A stretch of 64,000 nt of DNA, taken from NCBI GenBank assembly GCA_041389885.1, contig JAWKRB010000036.1, positions 8,000 to 71,999 of the forward strand, given 5' to 3'. The position numbers and the translations under genes were made by a program. The notes beneath the pieces are model-generated. The model ran no database searches and was not told the DNA's origin. It saw only the letters and a list, made by a program, of their open reading frames with translations. Positions 9,303 to 17,437 of this stretch are shown here, piece by piece; within the stretch, counting starts at the first letter, position 1; each line of letters starts with the position of its first letter. This DNA is from JAWKRB01 sp041389885 (lineage in GTDB: Bacteria > Myxococcota_A > Polyangia > Polyangiales > Ga0077539).

Positions 9303-9700
9303 GCGGACCCCGCGCGGTCACCGAGGGCGCGACGCTGCGGTGCTCCCTGGGGACGTCGCCGGGCGCCCTCGCGCTGCCCCCAGACCGCGCGCTGCGCCTG
9401 GGCGGCAGGCGCCTCGCGCTGGTCAGCGACCACGGGGTCGCGTGCGTGCTCCCCTTCGGGATGTGCAGCTCGCCGGCGAATCCGCAGGTGTCTGCGGCCA
9501 CCGCCGCCGCCGGGGGCGCGCTCACGCCGCAGCCGTGCGTGCCCGCGGTGGACGCGCCGTGGAGCCCCGGCGCGGCGGGCGCGCGGGGGGCCACGGGGGC
9601 GGTGCTGCGCGAGGACTGCGCGGCGAGCTGCCGCTGGGGCGGGGCGATCTCGGTCGATCCGCAGGGGGCGACGGGGCGCGTGGGCGCGGGGGCGAGGTGA
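9299..9700 (+). CDS. PAAR-like DUF4280 spike-tip protein
   Basis: 133 residues from GTG 9299, overlapping the cargo stop by 4 bp (GTGA), so probably co-translated. It shows the DUF4280 pattern: an early GATLRCSLG, a central DHGVACVLPFGMCSSPANP, and late Cys/Trp residues (CAASCRWGGAISVDP). DUF4280 proteins are PAAR-like; they cap VgrG trimers and can help load effectors. The spaced cysteines (in LRCSLG, ACVLPFGMC, EDCAASCRW) may bind metal as PAAR tips do; that is inference. The gene closes the three-gene cluster, and the kinase gene follows after about 55 bp. Confidence 0.85.
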   Translation: MSGPRAVTEGATLRCSLGTSPGALALPPDRALRLGGRRLALVSDHGVACVLPFGMCSSPANPQVSAATAAAGGALTPQPCVPAVDAPWSPGAAGARGATGAVLREDCAASCRWGGAISVDPQGATGRVGAGAR

Positions 9701-9755
9701 GGCGCTGGCGGGTCGTCGACAGAGACAGAAGGTGTGCGGTACGACACGGTTCGCG

Positions 9756-12467
9756 ATGGCGAACGCGGATCGGGAGCAACACGAGGACGCCTGGCAGGGT
9801 CCCGAGGCGTTCGACGATTTCGTGGTCGTGCGGCCGCTCGGGCAGGGCGGCATGGGGCAGGTGTTTCTCGGCCGCGACGTGGTGCTCGACCGCCCGGTGG
9901 CGCTGAAGTTCACCGCCGCGGAGAACCCCTCGGCGGCGACCCGGGCGCGCTTTCTTCGTGAGGCGCGGGCCATCGCGCGGCTCTCGCACCCGCACGTCGT
10001 CGGGATCTATCGCATCGGCGAGGTCGGCGGCCGCCCCTACATCGCCTACGAATTCGTCTCGGGAAAGACCCTGGGCGAGCTGCGCGCGCCCATGCCCTGG
10101 CAGCGCGTGGCGCGCATCGGCCTGGGCGTGGCCCGCGGGCTCGCGGCGGCGCACGCCGCGGGGGTGCTCCACCGCGACATCAAGCCCAGCAACGTGATGC
10201 TCACCGAGGCCGGTGAGGTGAAGCTCCTGGATTTCGGCCTCGCGCGCCTCGACGACGGCGCCTCGCCGCTCCTCGCCGACGCCGTGGCGACCCACGGGGT
10301 CGACGCCCACGCGATCACCCTCGCGGGGCACACGGCGCAGGGCGACACGGGGCAGGTGCGGCTCTCGACCGTCGACGCGGTGATGGGCACGCCGCTGTAC
10401 ATCCCCCGGAGATCTGGCGCCGCGAGCCCCACCGAGCGCTCGGACCTCTACTCCCTCGGGCTGGTGCTCCACGAGCTCCTGCTGGGGCACCTGCCGCACG
10501 CGGGGCGCGCGCGGGGCTCCGCGTCGACGACGTGCTCTACCGCGACGCCGAGCCCGTGCGCGGGGTGCCCCGAGGCGCTGCCGTCGTTCGCCTCGCTGAT
10601 CGACTCGCTCATCCGCCGCGACCCCGCCGAGCGCCCCGAGAGCGCCGCGGCGCTGGTCGACGCCCTCGACCGCATCTGCGTGCTCTTCGCCTCGCGCGGC
10701 GAGGCGCTGCGGCCCCTGCACGAAGACAGCGACGGCGAGGCGGTGTCGGCCTCGCTCCAGCGCTGCGCCTCGTCGGGCGACCTGCTCGTGCAGCGGGTGT
10801 ACGAGCGCCTCTTCGCGTCGAGGCCCGACCTCCGCGCGCTCTTTCCCTCGTCGATGGACGGGCAGCGGGAGAAGCTCCAGCACGCGCTGCGCCTCGCGGT
10901 CGACGCGCTGTCTGACCTCTCGAAGGTCGAGCCGCTGCTGCGCGACCTGGGCGAGCGCCACGCGCACCTGCACCTCGCCTTCGACGACTACGACGTGCTC
11001 GGCGGCGCGCTGCTCGGGGCGCTGGGCTCCCTCGACCCCGAGTGGAGCCCCGAGCTCGCGGCCGCCTGGCGCCGGGCCTACGCCTTCGTGGTGGGCGCCA
11101 TGCGCCGCGGCGAGCGGGGCGCGGTGAGCGAGTCGACGCAGAGCGGGAGCAGCCCCGGGGATGCCCCGGCGGCGCGGGCCTCGTCGAGCGCGACGGGCAC
11201 CCGACCGCCGCCGACGCGCTACGCGTACGTGGGCGAGGTGGGCGTCGCGTGGCAGTCCTTCGGCGCGCGCGGCCCCGACCTGCTGCTGCACATGGGCGCG
11301 GTGTCGCACCTCGACCAGTGGTGGCGGCACCCGAGGCCCGTGGGCTTCTTGCGGGCCCTGGGCGCGCACGCGCGGGTCATCGCCTTCGACCGCCGCGGCG
11401 TCGGGCTCTCCGAGCGCGTGGCGCACCCGCCCAGGCTCCAGGCGTGCCTCGAAGACGTCATCGCCGTGCTCGACGCCGCAGGCGCGCGCAGGGCGGTGAT
11501 CACGGGCGTGGGCGACGGGGCGATCACGGCGCTGCTCCTCGCGGCGGTGTTCCCCGAGCGGGTGCGGGGGGTGGTGTGCGTCGACGGCGCGCCGCGCACG
11601 CTGCGCGCCGAGGACTTTCCCGAGGGGCACGAGCCCGCGTGGCTCGACCGCGTGGTGGAGCGCATGCGGCGCGGCTGGGGCGACCCGAGCCTCGCCGCGG
11701 CGCAGTGCGCCTCGCACCGCGACGACCCCGATTTCTGCGCGTGGTACGGCGAATTCCTGCGCTCCGCGGTGTCGCCCGGGCAGGCCGTGGCGCAGCTCCG
11801 CCTCGCGGCGCGCTACGACGCCCGGAGCTTTCTGCCCTTCGTGGGCGTGCCCACGCTGGTGCTGCACCACCGCGAGAACCCGGTGGTCCCCTTCGCGGCG
11901 GGGGAGCGGCTGGCCGAGGCGATCCCCGGCGCGCGCTTCGTCGCCCTCGAGGGCGCCGACAACCTCCCCTACGCGGGCGACACCGTGGCGCTCCTCGAGG
12001 CCGTCGCGGGCTTTCTCCGCGACCCCGCCCTCGACGGGCCGAGCGCCGCGCCGCTGCGCACCCTCGCGCTGGCGCGCGCCGACCGCGCCGACGCCCCCCG
12101 CCTCGCCCTCGCCGCCGAGCGCTTCACCGCCGCGGGCGCGCGCGCCATCGCGCTGCCCGACCCCCGCGCGAGGCTCTTCGCGCTGCCGTGGTTCTCCACC
12201 GCCGCGGAGCTCGCGTCGCAGCTCGTGGCCTCGCCCGACGCCGAGCGCGACGGACTCCGCCTCGCGCTCCACGTCGACGCGCTCGATCTCGCTGCGCTGC
12301 AGGGATCTACGGCGATGGAGGCCCTCCGCGCCGCGTCTGATCGACTCGCGCCGGGGGAGGCCGCGGCCTCGTCGCGGCTGTGCGCCCTCGACGTGGGCTC
12401 CTCGGCGCGCCTGGGCGACCCGTGGGTCGCGGGCGACGCGTCGTTTCACACCCTGATCCCGGCGTAG
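9756..12467 (+). CDS. Ser/Thr kinase fused to globin, pseudo-hydrolase and cyclase-like domain
   Basis: 903 residues from ATG 9756. Residues about 22-300 are a Hanks-type kinase (glycine loop LGQGGMGQVFLG, VALKF lysine, HRDIKPSN, DFGLA, SDLYSLG). Residues about 335-450 are a globin (LLVQRVYERLFASRPDLRAL; proximal-His region LGERHAHLHLAFDDYDVLG). Residues about 490-760 are an alpha/beta-hydrolase fold; the nucleophile elbow reads GVGDG (Asp587 for Ser) and the usual GADH reads GADN, so it is probably not a hydrolase. The last 140 residues resemble a degenerate class III cyclase domain. Two compensating indels garble the APE region (about 10398-10432) and 10505-10570; restoring them would read close to APEIWRREP. 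The protein could couple haem ligand sensing to phosphorylation. The GTG at 9732 is an alternative start. Confidence 0.85.
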   Translation: MANADREQHEDAWQGPEAFDDFVVVRPLGQGGMGQVFLGRDVVLDRPVALKFTAAENPSAATRARFLREARAIARLSHPHVVGIYRIGEVGGRPYIAYEFVSGKTLGELRAPMPWQRVARIGLGVARGLAAAHAAGVLHRDIKPSNVMLTEAGEVKLLDFGLARLDDGASPLLADAVATHGVDAHAITLAGHTAQGDTGQVRLSTVDAVMGTPLYIPRRSGAASPTERSDLYSLGLVLHELLLGHLPHAGRARGSASTTCSTATPSPCAGCPEALPSFASLIDSLIRRDPAERPESAAALVDALDRICVLFASRGEALRPLHEDSDGEAVSASLQRCASSGDLLVQRVYERLFASRPDLRALFPSSMDGQREKLQHALRLAVDALSDLSKVEPLLRDLGERHAHLHLAFDDYDVLGGALLGALGSLDPEWSPELAAAWRRAYAFVVGAMRRGERGAVSESTQSGSSPGDAPAARASSSATGTRPPPTRYAYVGEVGVAWQSFGARGPDLLLHMGAVSHLDQWWRHPRPVGFLRALGAHARVIAFDRRGVGLSERVAHPPRLQACLEDVIAVLDAAGARRAVITGVGDGAITALLLAAVFPERVRGVVCVDGAPRTLRAEDFPEGHEPAWLDRVVERMRRGWGDPSLAAAQCASHRDDPDFCAWYGEFLRSAVSPGQAVAQLRLAARYDARSFLPFVGVPTLVLHHRENPVVPFAAGERLAEAIPGARFVALEGADNLPYAGDTVALLEAVAGFLRDPALDGPSAAPLRTLALARADRADAPRLALAAERFTAAGARAIALPDPRARLFALPWFSTAAELASQLVASPDAERDGLRLALHVDALDLAALQGSTAMEALRAASDRLAPGEAAASSRLCALDVGSSARLGDPWVAGDASFHTLIPA

Positions 12468-12488
12468 GAGCCCGCGCGGGACGACGAG

Positions 12489-13047
12489 CTCTCCACAGGG
12501 GAGGTGAAGGGCTCAGCGCGACCGACGTACCCACCTCCCGCGCTGCCGCGCCCCCCTTCTCCCGCCTCGCTGCGTTCGACACACAAGTTAGGAATCCGCT
12601 TGAACACAAGCGTGATGCGCCTCTGGTCTGTCCGCGCCGCCCCTCGTCCCTTCGACCCGACGCGGGGCCCCTCCACCCCCGCCCCCTCCTCCATGGGCTT
12701 CGCCGATGGAGGAGGGGCTGCGTCCTTCGGATGCGATGCTCCGCGTCGAACTGCCCTTGGGATGCGTCACATGGCCTGAGACCGCGCGGATGTGTCTGCC
12801 ATCCCTTGTGTCTCAGCCCTCCTCCATCGGCGAAGCCCATGGAGGAGGGGGCGGGGGTGGAGGGGACCCGCGTCGGGTCGAAGGGACGAGGGGCGGCGCG
12901 GACAGACCAGAGGCGCATCACGCTTGTGTCCAAGCGGATTCCTGACTTGTGTGTCGAACGCAGCCCGAGGCGGGAGAGGGCGCGCGGTCGCGGGGTGTGG
13001 GCCCGCGGCGCGAGTTCATCTCAACCTTTCACATCCCCTGTGGAGAG
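12489..13047. repeat. Large palindromic repeat, copy 2 (most complete)
   Basis: 559 bp bounded by inverted ends CTCTCCACAGGGGA (12489) and TCCCCTGTGGAGAG (13034-13047). Two arms of about 230 bp are inverted copies of each other around a centre of about 90 bp. Each arm contains the CCTCCTCCAT/ATGGAGGAGG hairpin, near 12687-12717 and 12819-12850. It begins 21 bp after the kinase stop and ends 3 bp before the stop of the convergent sigma-54 activator gene. It carries no gene. The form suggests a MITE or a REPIN-like doublet; its placement suggests a bidirectional terminator role. Confidence 0.9.
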
Positions 13048-13050
13048 GAA

Positions 13051-14424
13051 CTACTCGTCCTCGCCCTCGTGGGCGAGCTGGTTCGCCGCGAGCCAGCGGC
13101 GGAGCTGGTTGCGGTGCAGCCCCAGCGCCCTCGCGGCCGAGGCCACGCGCCCTCCGTGCGCGTTGAGCGCGGCCTCGACCTCGTCGCGGGTGAGGGAGCG
13201 CGCGGAGATGGGCTCGTGCCTGGGCGCCGCGCCCTCGGCGGGGGAGGCCGTGGCGGGCGACCCGGTGGTGAGGGCGCGGTCGACGGTGAACACCGTGCCC
13301 GCGGTGGCCGAGAGGTCGGCCGCGCGCACGCGGGCGTCGCCGGCGGTGAGCGCCACGCGCGCGGCGGCGTCGACCTCGACGAGGAGCTCCCGCGCGTTGC
13401 CCGGCCAGGGCCGCGCCATGCACGCCTCGATGAGGGACGAGTGGGCCTTGAGGCCCTGCACGCTCAGCCGGGACTCGATGAGCGACGGGATCTCCTCGCG
13501 GCGCTCGCGCAGCGGCGCGAGGGTCACCACGGGGCGGGCGATGCGGACGTACAGGTCCTCGCGAAAGCGGTGGTCGGCGACGCGCTCGCGCAGGTCGCGG
13601 TGCGTCGCCGAGCAGAGCCGCACGTCGACGGTCTGCGCCTTCGACGCGCCCACGGGGATCACCTCGCGGTACTCCAGCGCGCGCAGCAGCTTGGCCTGCA
13701 CGTCGAGCGAGAGCTCGCCCACCTCGTCGAGGAACAGCGTGCCCCCGTCGGCCTCTTGAAAATGCCCCGGCTGGTCGCGGTCGGCGCCCGAGTACGCGCC
13801 CTTGCGCGCGCCGAAGAGCACGCGCTCGGCCACGCCCTCGGGGATCGCCGCGCAGTTGATCGCCACGAAGGGCCCCTTCGGCCTCCCGCCCACGCTGTGA
13901 AACGCCCGCGCGGCGAGCTCCTTGCCCGCGCCGCTGGGGCCGTGGATGTGCAGCACCGCGCCGTCGCCGGCCTGGCGAATCTGCTCCATCACCGCGGCCA
14001 GGGTCGCGCCGATGACCTTGCCGTCTTCGACGCGCAGCGGGCGCTCGGCGTAGGGCACCGCGTCGGGCACGAGCCAGAGCACCGTGTCTCCGATGCGCAC
14101 GCTCGCGCGCTCGCCCGTGCGCGCCTCGCGGGCCAGCGTCACGCCGTCGACGGAGGTGCCGTTGCGGCTCCCGAGGTCCTTCACCACCCAGGCGCCCTGC
14201 TCCCAGCGGGCCTCGAGGTGCTGCCGAGAGACCCGCGCGTCGGCGACCCCGAGGGCCGCGAGGCGGTCGCGCCCGAGCTGCACGGCGCCGTCGCGGGAGG
14301 GCACGATGACGTGAATCGGGCGCTCTCCCGAGAACAGAAGGATCGCCCCCGGCAGGGGCAGCCGCGAGGAGCGGTGCCGGTCCACCGTGAGCAGGTCGAC
14401 GGTCTGCGAGACGCTGGCGATCAT
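13051..14424 (-). CDS. FHA-domain sigma-54-dependent transcriptional activator
   Basis: 457 residues from ATG 14424. Residues about 45-110 are an FHA domain (VSRQHLEA; DLGSRNGTSVDG), which binds phosphothreonine and suggests control by a Ser/Thr kinase instead of a classic receiver. A AAA+ domain follows with Walker A GPSGAGKE, the sigma-54 contact loop GAYSGA (canonical GAFTGA), Walker B GGTLFLDEVGEL and REDLYVRIA. The C-terminus is a Fis-type helix-turn-helix (RDEVEAALNAHGGRVASAARALGL). FHA-EBPs of this layout are a myxobacterial speciality. It is convergent with the kinase gene and codirectional with the biosynthetic operon, whose last gene stops about 90 bp upstream. Its targets are unknown; the operon and vgrG are candidates. 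Confidence 0.92.
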   Translation of the reverse strand: MIASVSQTVDLLTVDRHRSSRLPLPGAILLFSGERPIHVIVPSRDGAVQLGRDRLAALGVADARVSRQHLEARWEQGAWVVKDLGSRNGTSVDGVTLAREARTGERASVRIGDTVLWLVPDAVPYAERPLRVEDGKVIGATLAAVMEQIRQAGDGAVLHIHGPSGAGKELAARAFHSVGGRPKGPFVAINCAAIPEGVAERVLFGARKGAYSGADRDQPGHFQEADGGTLFLDEVGELSLDVQAKLLRALEYREVIPVGASKAQTVDVRLCSATHRDLRERVADHRFREDLYVRIARPVVTLAPLRERREEIPSLIESRLSVQGLKAHSSLIEACMARPWPGNARELLVEVDAAARVALTAGDARVRAADLSATAGTVFTVDRALTTGSPATASPAEGAAPRHEPISARSLTRDEVEAALNAHGGRVASAARALGLHRNQLRRWLAANQLAHEGEDE

Positions 14425-14517
14425 GCTTTGACCGAGCACGCTACACCCGACACCGCGCGGGCGAGAACCCACCGAGCGCACTCTTCGAGGCCGCGCCCGA
14501 GGGGACCCGCGCCGCGC

Positions 14518-15999
14518 TCACGAGCCCCGCACCTCGACCACCATCGGCGGCGCCGCGCCCTGGGGCCACCACGCCACGAGGTAGCTCCGGAGCGCCTCGG
14601 CGTCGAGCCTCGCGCCCTCGCGGACCACCGCGCGCACCTCGGGCTGCTCCACCAGCCGCGGGTGCGCCACGCAGCGCACGCTCGCCTCGACGACCTCGGG
14701 GTGCGCCCGCGCCGCGCGCTCCAGCGCCTCGGCGTCGACCCACTCGCCGCCGCAGCGGATCATCGGCTTGATGCGCCCCGTGAGCCGCAGCGCGCCGCCC
14801 TCGTCGTAGCGACCGAGGTCCCCGGTGCGGAGCCAGGCGTCGTCGGTCCAGCGGTCAGGGGTGGCGCCGTCTTCGAGGTACGCGCTCGCCACCCAGGGCC
14901 CGCGGAGCTGCACCTCGCCCTCGCCGTCTCCCCCGACCTCGAGCGCGCGCCCGTTGGCGTCGACCACGCGGAGCTCCATGAGCGGCACGGGGTGGCCCTG
15001 CGCGCTGTCTCCCAGGCACGCGGTGGCGAGGGGGCCGGTCTCGGTCATGCCGTAGACGTGGAGCACCTCGGCGCCGTGGCCGCGCAGCGCCTCGACCAGC
15101 GCGGTGGGCGGCGCGTTGCCCCCGGCCATGAGCCGGAGCCCACGCGGGAGCGCAGGGCCCTCGGGCCTCGCGGCGATGGCCTCGGCGAGCCCCGCCCACG
15201 CGCTGCTCACCCCGGCCGCGAAGGTCACGCCCTCGCGCGAGAGCGCCTCGCGCAGCTGGTCGGCGTCGGCGTCGAGGGACTGCAGCACGAGCGTCGCGCC
15301 CACGAGCGCGGTCACCAGCGGCAGGCCGCAGCCGTTGGCGTGGTAGAGCGGCATCGCCGGGAGGATCACGTCGCGTCGCCCCAGCCCCAGGCCGTCGACC
15401 GTCGCGCAGGCCATGGCGTGCAGCACCGCGGCGCGGTGCGTGACCGTCACCGCGCGGAGGTGACCGGGGCGCAGCACCGCCTCGGAGATCATCGCGGGGT
15501 CGTCCTCGCCGGGCGGGTCGAAGGGCGGCGCGGCCTCGCCCCTCGCGCGAACGTTGGACCACGCGAGCTCACCCTCGCGGTCGGTCTCGTGCGTGACGAC
15601 GAGGTGGGGGATCCCCGCCTCGGCGCAGAGCGCGCGCGCGAGGTCGAGGGACGCCGCGTCGGCGAGCATCACCCGGTCCCCCGCGCGGCGGAGCGCGCGC
15701 GCGAGCGCCTCGACGGGGTGACGCGGCGAGAGCGCGTGCAGCGCGAGGCCCGCGGAGGCGACGCCGAGCTGCGCCTCGAGGTGCGCGCGGTGGTTGCCCA
15801 GCAGCGCGGCGACGGCGGTGCCTGCGGGGAGGCCCAGGGCGCGCAGCCCGCGCCCGAAGGACAGCGCGTCGCGGGCGACCTCCCCGAGGCGGTGCGCGCG
15901 GCGGCCGCCGTCGGCGTCGAGCTCGACCAGGGGCCGCGACGCGAAGAGCCGCGCCGCGCGGGCGGTGAGGGCGGCGACGGTGAGCGCGGTCGGGGTCAT
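14518..15999 (-). CDS. Adenylate-forming (ANL) ligase-like protein, atypical
   Basis: 493 residues from ATG 15999; the start overlaps the previous stop (ATGA). The acyl-CoA synthetase/ANL fold is clear: MPLYHANGCGLPLV, VYGMTETGP (A5), LRTGDLGRYDEGGALRL (A7) and GRIKPMIRCGGEWVDAEALE (A8). Such enzymes activate a carboxylate as acyl-AMP and usually pass it to a thiol. Two points are odd. The P-loop (TSGTTGxPKG) is replaced by SEAVLRPGHLRAVTVTHR, and the C-terminus stops soon after PPMVVEVRG without the catalytic PKTxxGK lysine. So it may be a non-adenylating or partially disabled ligase, or the P-loop may be garbled by an indel. It is the last gene of the four-gene operon. Confidence 0.8.
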   Translation of the reverse strand: MTPTALTVAALTARAARLFASRPLVELDADGGRRAHRLGEVARDALSFGRGLRALGLPAGTAVAALLGNHRAHLEAQLGVASAGLALHALSPRHPVEALARALRRAGDRVMLADAASLDLARALCAEAGIPHLVVTHETDREGELAWSNVRARGEAAPPFDPPGEDDPAMISEAVLRPGHLRAVTVTHRAAVLHAMACATVDGLGLGRRDVILPAMPLYHANGCGLPLVTALVGATLVLQSLDADADQLREALSREGVTFAAGVSSAWAGLAEAIAARPEGPALPRGLRLMAGGNAPPTALVEALRGHGAEVLHVYGMTETGPLATACLGDSAQGHPVPLMELRVVDANGRALEVGGDGEGEVQLRGPWVASAYLEDGATPDRWTDDAWLRTGDLGRYDEGGALRLTGRIKPMIRCGGEWVDAEALERAARAHPEVVEASVRCVAHPRLVEQPEVRAVVREGARLDAEALRSYLVAWWPQGAAPPMVVEVRGS

Positions 16000-16721
16000 A
16001 GACTGGCTCCCAACGCGTTGGGAGACAAGGGGTTCTGCGCGGCGCGGGCGGCGAGGAGGCGCTGGTAGGCCGCGGTGTCTTCGTCGAGCGCGGGGAGAAA
16101 CTCGCGCAGCCGCGCGGCGGAGACGGCGCCCGCGCGCACGAGCCTCGGGCGGTCGAAGGTGAGGTCGACGAGGGTGTTCCCGCAGGCCGGCGCGTCGGCC
16201 TCGTCGCCGCCGCCGTCGACGGCGAGGGAGACGGCGTCGCCGAGGTCGGCGAGGGCGCGGGCGAGGGTCACGCGCCCCGTCGCGGCGCCCGAGAGGTTCG
16301 CCGAGCTCGACGCCAGGGCGCGGCCCGCGGCGCGGGCGACGGCGGCGTAGAAGGGCTCGGAGGTGACGGTCACGGCCACCGTGCCGAGGCCGCAGCTCAG
16401 CCGCGGGGGGAAGGGGTGCCGCTGGCGAAACACGAAGCACACCTCGCCAGGCCAGAGCGCGTCGAGGGCCTCGCGGGGGAACCACCGGGGCACGTCGACG
16501 TAGCGCTCGGCGGACGCCGCGTCGGGGAGGCACACCGGCAGCGGCCCGAGCTTCACCCTGCGCTTCGCGCGAAACACCGCCTCCACCGCGTCGGCGCGGT
16601 CGGCGTCGCACACCACGTTGTAGTTCGTCGCGTGCGGGAGGATCACCAGCTCGCCGCGGTCGAGGGCGCGCAGCGCCTCGGCGAGGGCCTCGGGGCCCGC
16701 CGGGAGCACCCGGGCGCTCAC
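15996..16721 (-). CDS. YrdC/Sua5-like domain protein (second of operon)
   Basis: 241 residues from GTG 16721, overlapping the upstream stop by 4 bp (GTGA). It is a single YrdC domain: LPHATNYNVVCDADRADAVEAV near the start, the KRRVKLGPLPVCL nucleotide-binding segment, and SSSANLSGAATGRVT. YrdC/TsaC proteins make threonylcarbamoyl-AMP for tRNA t6A; relatives such as HypF and TobZ run carbamoyl-AMP chemistry in maturation and antibiotic pathways. The second C-terminal Sua5 domain is absent. Being one of two YrdC-like genes in an operon with an oxidase and a ligase argues for a specialised carbamoylation or nucleotide-binding role instead of t6A synthesis, which is inference. Confidence 0.82.
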   Translation of the reverse strand: MSARVLPAGPEALAEALRALDRGELVILPHATNYNVVCDADRADAVEAVFRAKRRVKLGPLPVCLPDAASAERYVDVPRWFPREALDALWPGEVCFVFRQRHPFPPRLSCGLGTVAVTVTSEPFYAAVARAAGRALASSSANLSGAATGRVTLARALADLGDAVSLAVDGGGDEADAPACGNTLVDLTFDRPRLVRAGAVSAARLREFLPALDEDTAAYQRLLAARAAQNPLSPNALGASL

Positions 16722-17437
16722 GCGGCCTCCGCGCGGGCGCCCCGCAAGAGATCCACGTAGTGGTCGTGCAGCTCGCTCCACGCGACGCAGAGCGCGCGCA
16801 CCGCGTCGAGGGCCTGGTCGTGCAGCTCGGGCACCTCGTGGGCGTAGGCGCGCACCAGGGCCAGGCCCGCGTCGGCGTGCTCGTCCTCGGCCTCGGAGTG
16901 CACGGTGAACCACTCCAGCTCGTGGGCGGTGAAGGCGTGGTGCGCGCGGAGCCACGCGAGCACGCGCGCCACGGCCTCGCCCGCCTGGCTCTCGATGGCG
17001 TGCAGCGCGAGGAGGGCGACCACGGGGTGCCGCTCGCGGCAGACCGCGAGGGCGGTGGAGACCCAGCGGCGCACGGGCGCCGAGGTGTTCCCCCGCGCGA
17101 AGGCCGACCCGGGCGCGCCGCAGGCCTCGGCGAAGCGGCGCATGAGGTCGTAGTGCGAGGCGCTGCCGCAGGTGAGGGCGGTCTCTTCGGCCACGAGCTG
17201 CTCGACCATGAACTGCCGCACGGGCTCGCAGTCCCAGGCGTTGGCGTGAATCGCGGAGAACATCACGTTCTGGAGAAAGACCTGCTGGTACTTCTCGCCG
17301 GCCCAGGCGGCGAGGCGCGCGCGGTCGGGCCGAGCCTCGTCGAGGGTGCTCACGAAGGGGTGCCGCGAGGCCCGGTGGCGCTCGCTCACCTCGCGGCAGG
17401 CGGCGAGGGTCTCGTCGAGGGAGGGACGCGGGCTCAC
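16718..17437 (-). CDS. Haem-oxygenase-like metal-dependent oxidase (HDO superfamily)
   Basis: 239 residues from GTG 17437, 4-bp overlaps at both ends. All-helical, TENA/PqqC/haem-oxygenase-like fold. Likely metal ligands are visible: EE and H in VAEETALTCGSASHYDL, the Glu in HAIESQAGEAV, and the H-x3-E-x2-H set in VHSEAEDEHAD, where many relatives have Asp for the Glu. Known members (UndA, BesC, SznF, CADD) use a two-metal centre and O2 for oxidative cleavages or N-oxygenations in small-molecule synthesis. It probably performs the key redox step of the operon. The substrate is unknown; a TENA-like thiaminase role is less likely given these residues. Confidence 0.82.
   Translation of the reverse strand: MSPRPSLDETLAACREVSERHRASRHPFVSTLDEARPDRARLAAWAGEKYQQVFLQNVMFSAIHANAWDCEPVRQFMVEQLVAEETALTCGSASHYDLMRRFAEACGAPGSAFARGNTSAPVRRWVSTALAVCRERHPVVALLALHAIESQAGEAVARVLAWLRAHHAFTAHELEWFTVHSEAEDEHADAGLALVRAYAHEVPELHDQALDAVRALCVAWSELHDHYVDLLRGARAEAA

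Noticed and set aside
9522..12449. 975-codon open frame antisense to the kinase
   Set aside because: Arg/Ala/Gly-rich with no domain; a shadow of the GC-rich kinase gene on the other strand.
12949..16068. 1039-codon open frame on the + strand
   Set aside because: Lies antisense to the sigma-54 activator and ligase genes, which have full motif sets; composition is that of a shadow.
16718..17437. TENA-type thiaminase
   Set aside because: The H-x3-E-x2-H and EE...H metal ligands fit diiron oxidases; the thiaminase Cys is not evident.
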